From positions 186,001 to 250,000 of the forward strand of contig NZ_JARGNB010000005.1 of NCBI RefSeq assembly GCF_030167915.1: a DNA stretch of 64,000 nucleotides, given 5' to 3'. This document shows, one piece after another, positions 15,778 to 22,783 of the stretch. How positions within the stretch are numbered: position 1 is the stretch's first letter; the number at the start of each line of letters is the position of its first letter. The DNA is from Aquabacterium humicola. Lineage in GTDB: Bacteria > Pseudomonadota > Gammaproteobacteria > Burkholderiales > Burkholderiaceae_C. The notes beneath the pieces were generated by a model. That model saw only the letters and a program-made list of their open reading frames with translations, had not been told where the DNA came from and made no database searches. Made by a program: the position numbers and the translations under genes.

Positions 15778-16656
15778 TCAGGCGCGGGCCGTCGCGTGCA
15801 GCCAGTCGACGAAGGCGAGCACACGCGCCGATTCGCGCCGCCGGCCGATCGCGACGGCATAGGCGCCGGTCTCGATGCGTTGCGGCCGCACCGCGCGCAG
15901 CGTGCCGGCGTCCAGCATGCCGGCGATGAAGAGCTCGGGCAGCACCGCCAGGCCCAGCCCTTCGGCCGCGGCCTGGATCGCGAGCACGGTGTTGTCGAAA
16001 GCCAGCGTCGGCGCCCAGTCCGCCGGCGCGGCCCGGTGCTGCTGCGCCCACTGCGGCCACAGGTCCGGCCGCGACCGCGCGCCGATGCGCGGCCAGCGCG
16101 CCAGCGCGCGCAGGCCGCTGCTTTTGGACGTCAGCACCGGGTGTGCGGCAGCCGCCACCAGCAGCGACTGCTCGACGAGCAGGCGCTGCGCCGGCAGCCC
16201 GCGCAGCTCGGCCTGGTCGCGGCGAATGTAGACGTCGGCGCCGGAGGCCGGGTCGATGTCGCCGTCGGTGGTGCGCACCTGCACCTCGATCTGCGGATGG
16301 CGTTCGGCGAAGCCGCGCAGCCGCGGGATCAGCCAGTGCATCGCCAGGGTCACGCCGGTGTCGACACGCACGATCGCGCGGCGCCGGCCCGCGGCCCCGG
16401 CGGGCGACAGCGCATCGACGATCACCTCCAGGCGTTCGCCGACGCGCTTGAGCAGGCGGCGGCCGGCTTCGGTCGGCTGCGCGGCGGCCGGCCCGCGCTC
16501 GAACAGCGCCTCGCCGAGGTGGGCCTCCAGCGCCTGCACCTGGCGCGTCACCGCGCCGGGCGTCACGCACAGCACCTCGGCCGCGGCGCGGATGCCGCCA
16601 TGGCGCGCGACGGCGCAGAAGACATGCAGCGCATTCAGCGGCGGACGGGCGGGCAT
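15778..16656 (-). CDS. LysR-family transcriptional regulator
   Basis: 292 residues from ATG 16656. The frame extends to a TTG at 16719, but that codon lies inside the presumed operator and the extra 21 residues are Pro/Ala filler. The N-terminal winged HTH (LNALHVFCAVARHGGIRAAAEVLCVTPGAVTRQVQALE) is clear, followed by the effector-binding domain ('TLAMHWLIPRLRGFAERHP', 'AEGLGLAVLPELFI'). It is divergently placed to the MFS transporter gene with a T-N11-A palindrome between them, so it probably controls that transporter and itself. The inducer is unknown. Confidence 0.9.
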   Translation of the reverse strand: MPARPPLNALHVFCAVARHGGIRAAAEVLCVTPGAVTRQVQALEAHLGEALFERGPAAAQPTEAGRRLLKRVGERLEVIVDALSPAGAAGRRRAIVRVDTGVTLAMHWLIPRLRGFAERHPQIEVQVRTTDGDIDPASGADVYIRRDQAELRGLPAQRLLVEQSLLVAAAAHPVLTSKSSGLRALARWPRIGARSRPDLWPQWAQQHRAAPADWAPTLAFDNTVLAIQAAAEGLGLAVLPELFIAGMLDAGTLRAVRPQRIETGAYAVAIGRRRESARVLAFVDWLHATARA

Positions 16657-16703
16657 CGGCGCGGTCGCAGGCGGGGCCGGGGTGGGGCCGGGTGGAGGGG
16701 GGT

Positions 16704-16720
16704 GTTGAGCAGCGCTCAAC
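16704..16720. promoter_or_regulatory. LysR-type operator (T-N11-A palindrome)
   Basis: GTTGAGCAGCGCTCAAC is a perfect 7-bp inverted repeat with a 3-bp centre. It contains T16706-N11-A16718, the LysR half-site pattern, and lies between the divergent regulator and MFS genes. Confidence 0.65.
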
Positions 16721-16819
16721 GCATCTTGGCAGAAATCTCGTTTGCGCCGGCCGGTGGCCCTGTCCAGACTGCGGCCCTCCCCGCGATCCCTGGCCCCGAA
16801 CGAGGGCCGCCCCTTGCCG

Positions 16820-18022
16820 ATGTCCCTGCCCGCCTTCGTGCCCGCCCTGGCCGTGACGCTGCTGCTGTCGTGGGGCAGCCTGTTCTACGCCTTCACCGTG
16901 CTCGCCCCGCCGCTGCAGGCCGACCTGCAGGCCGCCGGCCCGGCGGTGATGGGAGCCTATTCGGCCGGGCTGCTGGTGTGGGCGCTGGCCACCGGCGCGA
17001 TCGGCCTCGTGCTGCAGCGCTGGGGCGGGCGCGTGGTGATGGGCGCGGGTTCGCTGCTGGCCGGCCTCGGCTTCGTCTTGTTGTCGATGGCCGGGTCGCT
17101 GCCGGCGCTGTACGCGGCGTGGGCCGTGCTCGGCCTGTCGATGGCCCTGACCCTGTACGAGCCGGCGTTCGCCATCGTCGTGCAGGCCGGCACCGCCGAC
17201 CGGCGCCGCGTGATCACCGCGCTGACGCTGGCCGGCGGCCTCGCGAGCACGCTGTTCTGGCCGCTGACCAGCGCGCTGGTGCAGCGCATCGGCTGGCGCG
17301 ACACCGCGCTGGCCTACGGACTGATGCACCTGCTGCTCTGTGCGCCGCTGCACGCGGCGCTGCTGCCGGCCCGGCACCGCGGGGCACGCGATGGCGCGCC
17401 GGGCCGGCCGACCACGGCGGCCGCGCTGGGGGGTGCCCCGCGCCGCGCGCTGCTGCTGCTGGGCGCCTGCTTCGTCGCCAACGGGCTGCTCACCGCGGCG
17501 CTGGCCGCGCACATGCTGCCGCTGCTGCAGTCGCGCGGCCTCGGCAGCGGCACCGCGATCGTGCTGGCGAGCTGCATCGGGCCGATGCAGGTGGCCGGCC
17601 GGCTGCTGGAGCTCATCGCCGGCCACCGGCTCGATGCACGCCGGATGGGCCTCGCGACCTTGGCGCTGATCGTGCTGGCGCTCGGCGCGCTGGCGCTGGC
17701 GCCGGGCTGGGCGCCGCTGTGCGGCGTGTTCGTCGTCGCCTACGGCGCCGGCCTCGGGTTGATGACCATCGTGCGCGCGACCGCGCCGCTGGCGCTCTTC
17801 GGCGCCGAGCGCTACGCGCTGCTCAGCGGCACGCTCGGCATGCCGGCGCTGCTGGCGCGCGCGGCCGGCCCGATCGGCGCCAGCTGGCTGCTCGAAGGCC
17901 GCGGCGGCTTCGGCACGCTGCTGGGGGCGCTGCTGGTGCTGGCGGCGTTCGGCGCCTGGAGCTTCGCGCGCGCCTGGGCCGTCGCGCCGCCGGCCGGTGC
18001 CGCCGGCGGTCCGCATGCCTGA
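16820..18022 (+). CDS. Major facilitator superfamily transporter
   Basis: 400 residues from ATG 16820 (MSLPAFVPALAV); an upstream in-frame start at 16742 adds an Arg/Pro-rich stretch and is less likely. About twelve hydrophobic helices are visible with a central hydrophilic loop (ARHRGARDGAPGRPTTAAALGGAPRRA residues split over the middle of the protein). The fold fits small MFS exporters of the monocarboxylate/CynX-like type. The substrate cannot be told from sequence. Divergent LysR gene and operator suggest induction by the transported compound or a precursor. Confidence 0.85.
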   Translation: MSLPAFVPALAVTLLLSWGSLFYAFTVLAPPLQADLQAAGPAVMGAYSAGLLVWALATGAIGLVLQRWGGRVVMGAGSLLAGLGFVLLSMAGSLPALYAAWAVLGLSMALTLYEPAFAIVVQAGTADRRRVITALTLAGGLASTLFWPLTSALVQRIGWRDTALAYGLMHLLLCAPLHAALLPARHRGARDGAPGRPTTAAALGGAPRRALLLLGACFVANGLLTAALAAHMLPLLQSRGLGSGTAIVLASCIGPMQVAGRLLELIAGHRLDARRMGLATLALIVLALGALALAPGWAPLCGVFVVAYGAGLGLMTIVRATAPLALFGAERYALLSGTLGMPALLARAAGPIGASWLLEGRGGFGTLLGALLVLAAFGAWSFARAWAVAPPAGAAGGPHA

Positions 18023-18064
18023 CGATGGCGCCGGCGCGCACGCCGCGCTAGCCTTGCGGCCGCC

Positions 18065-18952
18065 ATGCCCTACGACGCGACGCTGACCGCCCTCTTCCAG
18101 CCGGAGCGCGCCGAGTCGCCGCTGCTGGACGGTCCGGCGCCGCAGGAGATCGCGCTGGCCACCGAGGCCGCACGGCTGGCCTACTACCGCTGGGATGAAC
18201 GCCCCACCGAGCGGCAGCGGCTGCAGGAGGCGCTGGCCCGCGCCGGCTTCGACGGCCTGCAGTGCTTCGAGCACGAGGCGACCGATGGCCAGGGCTTCGG
18301 CGCACTGCGCGCAGCGGACGGGCTGGTGCTGCTGGCCTTTCGCGGCACGCAGGTCGACCGCCGCCGCGACCTCGTCATCGACGCGCGCAGCTGGCTGGTC
18401 GGCTGGTCGCTCGACCGCGGCGGCGACGCGCAGCGCATCGGCCGCGTGCACGCCGGCTTCGCCGCAACCTCGCTCGGCCTGTGGGCGGCGGTGAAGCCCT
18501 GGCTGGCGCAGGTGGCGCCGCAGCGCCGGCGCCTGCTGGTCTGCGGCCACAGCCTCGGCGGCGCGATCGCCACGCTGCTGGCGCTGCCGTCCGGTGCCGA
18601 CCGGCTCGTGAGCATCGGCTCGCCGCGCGTCGGCGACGCGGCCTTCGTCGCGCGGCTGCTGGCGCAGGTGCCCGACGTGCAGCGCTTCGTCGACTGCTGC
18701 GACCTCGTCGCGCGCGTTCCGCCGCCGCTGCGCTTCCGGCATGCCGGCGCGCGGCGCTACATCGACCGCCACGGCCTCGAGCGACCCGGCATCGGTTCCC
18801 TGGCCGTCTTCGCCGATCGCACCGCGGCGCGGCTGGACTACCTGTGGCACCACGCCTGGCGCCGCGGCAACGTGCCGGTGCGCATGCTGGCCGACCATGC
18901 GCCGCACAACTACCGGCGCGCGCTGTGGCCGGAGGGGACGCCGCCCACCTGA
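18065..18952 (+). CDS. Class 3 lipase-like alpha/beta hydrolase
   Basis: 295 residues, no signal peptide. 'VLLAFRGTQ' (residues 88-96) is the oxyanion-loop motif of class 3 lipases. The nucleophile elbow is GHSLGG with Ser163. The acid is likely Asp213 (CCDLVARVPP) and the base His279 (LADHAPHNY). Without an export signal it probably acts in the cytosol or at the inner membrane on acylglycerols or other esters. It is alone between the MFS gene and the GntR gene and no operon link is clear. The family call is firm; the substrate is unknown. Confidence 0.88.
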   Translation: MPYDATLTALFQPERAESPLLDGPAPQEIALATEAARLAYYRWDERPTERQRLQEALARAGFDGLQCFEHEATDGQGFGALRAADGLVLLAFRGTQVDRRRDLVIDARSWLVGWSLDRGGDAQRIGRVHAGFAATSLGLWAAVKPWLAQVAPQRRRLLVCGHSLGGAIATLLALPSGADRLVSIGSPRVGDAAFVARLLAQVPDVQRFVDCCDLVARVPPPLRFRHAGARRYIDRHGLERPGIGSLAVFADRTAARLDYLWHHAWRRGNVPVRMLADHAPHNYRRALWPEGTPPT

Positions 18953-19009
18953 CGTCGCGGGACGGCGGCGGGAAGGGCCTACGCCCTGGCCCTCATCTTG
19001 CATGGATGC

Positions 19010-19019
19010 TTGCATACAA
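19010..19019. promoter_or_regulatory. Possible GntR/FadR-family operator
   Basis: TTGCATACAA is one base from the perfect palindrome TTGTATACAA bound by many FadR-subfamily regulators. A second CTTGCAT lies at 18998-19004. The site is 13 bp before the gntR start, suggesting autoregulation. Confidence 0.45.
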
Positions 19020-19031
19020 GACCTCCATGCA

Positions 19032-19811
19032 ATGAATCGACGCACCACGCCCCAGGATGGGGACCCGGCGCACCACGCCGAGTCGCTGCGCAGCCCGGAC
19101 GCGATCGCCGACCGCATCGTCGACGCGATCCTCGCCGGCCGCCTGGCCGCCGGCGAGCGCCTGGGCGAGCAGTCGCTGGCCGACCTGTTCGGCGTCAGCC
19201 GCACGCTGGTGCGCGAGGCCTTGAGCCGCCTCTCGGCGCGCGGCATGGTGCAGGTGCGGCCGCGCCGCGGCTGGTTCGTCATCGAGCCTTCGGCGGCCGA
19301 GGCCAAGAGCGCGTTCGATGCCCGGCTGGCGATCGAGACCGGCCTGGTGCAGATGCTGCCCGCACCGCTGCAGCGGCCGGCGATCGAGCGGCTGCAGCGC
19401 CACGTCGCCGACGAGCAGCGCGCGATCCGCGATGGCGACGCCGCGCGCCGCAGCTACCTGCTCGGTGAATTCCATGTCTGCCTGGCCGACTGCGCGGGCA
19501 ACCCGCTGCTGGCCGAGATCCTGAAGGACCTCACCGCGCGCACGACGCTGATCGCCGCGCTCTACCAGTCCGGCACCGACGCCGCGCGCTCCTGCGCCGA
19601 GCATGCGCAGATCGTCGCCGCGCTGGAAGCCGGCGACCACGCCGCCGCGGCCGGCCTGCTGCGCGAGCACCTGGCGCTGATCGCGCGCGAGCTCGTCGAG
19701 CCGCCGCGCGCGGACGACCCGCTGCAGCGCCTGCGCGCCGCGCTGCAGCCGCAGCGCCGGCTGTTTTCCGACCTGATCGATCCCTCCCAGGCGCCCGACG
19801 CCTCCGCCTGA
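19032..19811 (+). CDS. GntR-family (FadR/FCD subfamily) regulator
   Basis: 259 residues. Residues about 20-90 are the GntR winged helix (DAIADRIVDAILAGRLAAGERLGEQSLADLFGVSRTLVREAL). Residues 100-230 form the all-helical FCD ligand domain, with metal-binding type His residues (EFHVCLADCAGN, CAEHAQIVAAL, REHLALI). It lies 71 nt upstream of and in line with a polar amino-acid ABC transporter, so it likely controls uptake of that substrate. The regulator's own promoter carries a TTGCATACAA site. Confidence 0.92.
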   Translation: MNRRTTPQDGDPAHHAESLRSPDAIADRIVDAILAGRLAAGERLGEQSLADLFGVSRTLVREALSRLSARGMVQVRPRRGWFVIEPSAAEAKSAFDARLAIETGLVQMLPAPLQRPAIERLQRHVADEQRAIRDGDAARRSYLLGEFHVCLADCAGNPLLAEILKDLTARTTLIAALYQSGTDAARSCAEHAQIVAALEAGDHAAAAGLLREHLALIARELVEPPRADDPLQRLRAALQPQRRLFSDLIDPSQAPDASA

Positions 19812-19882
19812 TCCCACATCCCGAGCCCGACCTCGACCCCGACCCTTCCCCTCACCGACACCGCCACCCTGGAGAAACCGCC

Positions 19883-20677
19883 ATGAACCGCCGCCTTGCC
19901 ACCACCTTCGGCCTTGCCCTCGCCGCGGCCGCGCTGCTCGCCCCGCTGGGCGCGCAGGCGCAGACCGCGCTCGACGACATCGTCGCGAAGAAGACCATCC
20001 AGATCGCCGTGCCGACCGACTTCCCGCCCTACGGCTTCGTCGGCATCGACCTGAAGCCGCAGGGGCTGGACGTGGACATGGCCAACCTGATCGCCGCCAA
20101 GCTCGGCGTGAAGGCCGAGCTGGTGCCGGTGACCAGCGCCAACCGCATCCCCTACCTGCAGACGAAGAAGGCGCACCTCGTGATCTCCACGCTCGGCAAG
20201 AACCCCGAGCGCGAGAAGGTCATCGACTTCAGTGCCGCCTACTCGCCCTTCTTCCAGGCGGTGTTCGCCTCGAAGACGCTGCCGCTGAAGAGCTTCGCCG
20301 AGCTCGCCGGCAAGACAGTGGGCGTCACCCGCGGCGCGATCGAGGACATGGAGCTCACCAAGCTCGCGCCCGCGGGCGCCGACATCAAGCGCTTCGAGGA
20401 CAACAACGCCACCGTGTCGGCCTTCGTCTCGGGCCAGGTGCAGGTGATCGCCACCGGCGCGTCGGTGGCCGGCAACATGATGCAGCGCAATCCGCAGCTC
20501 AATGCCGAATACAAGCTGCTGATCAAGGACTCGCCCAACTTCATCGGCATCGCCAAGGGCGAGGACAAGCTGCGCGCGAAGGTCAACGAGGTCATCGCCG
20601 CCGCGAAGGCCGCCGGCGAGCTCGACGCGCTGGCGAAGAAGTGGCTCGGCCGCCCGGCCGGCGAGCTGCCGAACTGA
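19883..20677 (+). CDS. Amino-acid ABC transporter, periplasmic binding protein
   Basis: 264 residues. Residues 1-27 form a classical signal peptide (MNRRLATTFGLALAAAALLAPLGAQAQ). The rest is a family-3 solute-binding fold: 'IQIAVPTDFPPYGFV', 'GLDVDMANLIAAKLGVKAELVPVTSANRIPYL', 'GKTVGVTRGAIEDMEL', 'FVSGQVQVIA'. These motifs bind the alpha-amino and carboxylate groups of polar amino acids. GGAG 8 nt before the ATG is a good ribosome site. It is the first transporter gene of a four-gene operon (binding protein, two permeases, ATPase) behind gntR. Confidence 0.94.
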   Translation: MNRRLATTFGLALAAAALLAPLGAQAQTALDDIVAKKTIQIAVPTDFPPYGFVGIDLKPQGLDVDMANLIAAKLGVKAELVPVTSANRIPYLQTKKAHLVISTLGKNPEREKVIDFSAAYSPFFQAVFASKTLPLKSFAELAGKTVGVTRGAIEDMELTKLAPAGADIKRFEDNNATVSAFVSGQVQVIATGASVAGNMMQRNPQLNAEYKLLIKDSPNFIGIAKGEDKLRAKVNEVIAAAKAAGELDALAKKWLGRPAGELPN

Positions 20678-20697
20678 GCCGCGGCGCAGGGCTCGAC

Positions 20698-21357
20698 ATG
20701 GTGATTCTCGACTTCGGCGCGGTGCTCGCCGAGTGGCCGCTGCTTTTGAAGGGTATCGGCGTCACCGCGGCGCTGACCGCGGTGTCGGCCGCGCTCGGCA
20801 TGGCGCTGGGCATCGCCTGCGCCTGGGGCCGCAGCGAGGGGCCGGCGTGGCTGCGCGCGATCGTCGGCGCCTACGTCGAGCTGATCCGCAACACGCCCTT
20901 CATCGTGCAGCTGTTCTTCCTGTTCTTCGGACTGCCCAGCCTCGGCGTGAAGCTGACGCCGGAGCTCGCATCGGCGCTGGCGATGGTGATCAACCTCGGC
21001 GCCTACGCGGCCGAGATCGTGCGCGCCGGCATCGCCGCGACGCCGCGCGGCCAGGTCGAGGCCGCCCTGAGCCTCGCGTTGACGCGCACGCAGGTGTTCA
21101 CCCGCGTCGTGCTGCCGCCGGCGCTCAAGCGCGTATGGCCGGCGGTGACCAGCCAGATCATCATCGTGATGCTCGGCTCCGCGGTGTGCGGGCAGATCGC
21201 GACGCAGGAGCTGTCCTATGCCGCGAACCTGATCCACAGCCGCAACTTCCGCGCCTTCGAGGCCACCCTCGTCGCCACCGCCGCCTACCTGGCGCTGGCC
21301 ATCGCGCTGCGCCAGCTGCTGCACTGGGCCGGCCCGCGCTTCGTGTTCGGACGCTGA
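20698..21357 (+). CDS. Amino-acid ABC transporter permease 1
   Basis: 219 residues from ATG 20698. The hydrophobic profile gives about five helices, and the HisM/GlnP permease signature is clear: 'YVELIRNTPFIVQLFFLFFGLP' and the EAA-loop region 'NLGAYAAEIVRAGIAATPRGQVEAALSLALT'. It pairs with the next permease to form the membrane channel and is 20 nt behind the binding-protein gene. Confidence 0.93.
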   Translation: MVILDFGAVLAEWPLLLKGIGVTAALTAVSAALGMALGIACAWGRSEGPAWLRAIVGAYVELIRNTPFIVQLFFLFFGLPSLGVKLTPELASALAMVINLGAYAAEIVRAGIAATPRGQVEAALSLALTRTQVFTRVVLPPALKRVWPAVTSQIIIVMLGSAVCGQIATQELSYAANLIHSRNFRAFEATLVATAAYLALAIALRQLLHWAGPRFVFGR

Positions 21358-21372
21358 GCCCGGAGAACCGCC

Positions 21373-22020
21373 ATGGTCGACTTCAGCCTCTGGGACATTG
21401 TGCGCAACCTGCTGCTCGCGGCGCGCTGGACGATCGTCCTGTCCGTCATCGCCTTCGTCGGCGGCGGCCTCGTGGCCTTAAGCCTGCTCGGCGCGCGGCT
21501 GGCGCGGTGGCCCGGCGCCGATCGCCTCGTCGGCGGCTACGTGCAGCTGTTCCAGGGCACGCCGCTGCTGATGCAGCTGTTCCTCGCCTACTTCGGCCTC
21601 GCGCTGCTCGGGCTGGAGGTCTCGGCCTGGACCGCCGCGGCGCTGGCGCTGACGCTGTACGCCAGCGCCTTCCTCACCGAGATCTGGCGCGGCTGCGTCG
21701 CGGCGATCCCGAAGGGGCAATGGGAAGCCGCGGCCAGCCTCGCGCTCAGCCTGCCCGAGCAGCTGCGCCACGTGATCGGCCCGCAGGCGCTGCGCATCGC
21801 GCTGCCGCCGACGGTGGGCTTCCTGGTGCAGGTGATCAAGGGCACTGCGCTGGCGTCGGTGATCGGCTTCATCGAGCTCACGAAGGCCGGCACGATGATC
21901 ACCAACGCCACCTTCCGCCCGTTCACCGTCTACGCGTGCGTCGCGCTGCTGTACTTCGTCCTCTGCTACCCGATCTCGGCCTGGAGCCGGGGCATGGAAA
22001 GAAAGCTGCACCATGGCTGA
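21373..22020 (+). CDS. Amino-acid ABC transporter permease 2
   Basis: 215 residues. It has the same HisM/GlnP signature ('YVQLFQGTPLLMQLFLAYFG', 'YASAFLTEIWRGCVAAIPKGQWEAAASLAL') and five helices. CGGAGAACCGCC before the ATG is the ribosome site. Its end overlaps the ATPase start by 8 nt. It forms a heterodimeric channel with the preceding permease. Confidence 0.93.
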   Translation: MVDFSLWDIVRNLLLAARWTIVLSVIAFVGGGLVALSLLGARLARWPGADRLVGGYVQLFQGTPLLMQLFLAYFGLALLGLEVSAWTAAALALTLYASAFLTEIWRGCVAAIPKGQWEAAASLALSLPEQLRHVIGPQALRIALPPTVGFLVQVIKGTALASVIGFIELTKAGTMITNATFRPFTVYACVALLYFVLCYPISAWSRGMERKLHHG

Positions 22021-22750
22021 TCCCATCGTGAACATCCAGGCGCTGCGCAAGCGCTTCGGCGCCAACGAGGTGCTCAAGGGCATCGACCTGGCGGTCCAGC
22101 GCGGCGAGGTCATCGCCATCATCGGCAAGAGCGGCTCGGGCAAGAGCACGCTGCTTCGCTGCATCAACGGGCTGGAGACCTTCGACGACGGCGCACTGAC
22201 CGTCGACGGCCAGCCGCTGAAGCACGGCGATGCGACCGCGATGCGCGCGCTGCGCCAGCACGTGGGCATGATCTTCCAGAGCTTCAACCTCTTCCCGCAC
22301 CTCGACGTCGGCCGCAACATCATGCTGGCGCCCTCGCTGGTGAAGGCGCGGCGCGGGGCCGAGGCCGAGGCGCGCGCCCGCGCGCTGCTCGAGCGCGTGG
22401 GCCTGGCCGACAAGTTCGCGGCCTACCCCGATCAGCTCTCCGGCGGCCAGCAGCAGCGCGTGGCGATCGCGCGCGCGCTGGCGATGGAGCCGGCGGTGCT
22501 GCTGTGCGACGAGATCACCTCGGCGCTCGACCCCGAGCTGGTCGGCGAAGTGCTGAAGGTCGTCGAGCGCCTGGCCGACGACGGCATGACCTTGCTGATG
22601 GTCACGCACGAGATGAACTTCGCGCGCCGCGTCGCCGACCGCGTGGTCTTCATGCACGCCGGCCGCATCCACGAGATCGGTGCGCCGGAGGCGCTGTTCG
22701 GGGCGCCGCAGACGCCGGAGCTGAAGAGCTTCCTGTCGGCGCTGCACTGA
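22013..22750 (+). CDS. Amino-acid ABC transporter ATP-binding protein
   Basis: 245 residues. Walker A is GKSGSGKST, the Q-loop is in 'MIFQSFNLFPHLDV', the signature is LSGGQQQRVAIARAL, Walker B is 'VLLCDEITSALDPE' and the H-loop is 'MLVTHEM'-type (LLMVTHEMNFA). This is the GlnQ/HisP class. It completes the polar amino-acid importer and is translationally coupled to permease 2. Confidence 0.95.
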   Translation: MADPIVNIQALRKRFGANEVLKGIDLAVQRGEVIAIIGKSGSGKSTLLRCINGLETFDDGALTVDGQPLKHGDATAMRALRQHVGMIFQSFNLFPHLDVGRNIMLAPSLVKARRGAEAEARARALLERVGLADKFAAYPDQLSGGQQQRVAIARALAMEPAVLLCDEITSALDPELVGEVLKVVERLADDGMTLLMVTHEMNFARRVADRVVFMHAGRIHEIGAPEALFGAPQTPELKSFLSALH

Positions 22751-22783
22751 CGCCTGCCGGCCGCTGCCGCGCGCCGGCGCCGC

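Noticed and set aside
14332-18051. Open frame of 1239 codons on the plus strand
   Set aside because: It runs antisense through the reductase and LysR genes and out of frame through the MFS gene. No domain motifs; composition typical of shadow frames.
15737-19306. Open frame of 1189 codons on the minus strand
   Set aside because: Antisense to MFS and lipase genes. The true LysR gene lies in another frame.
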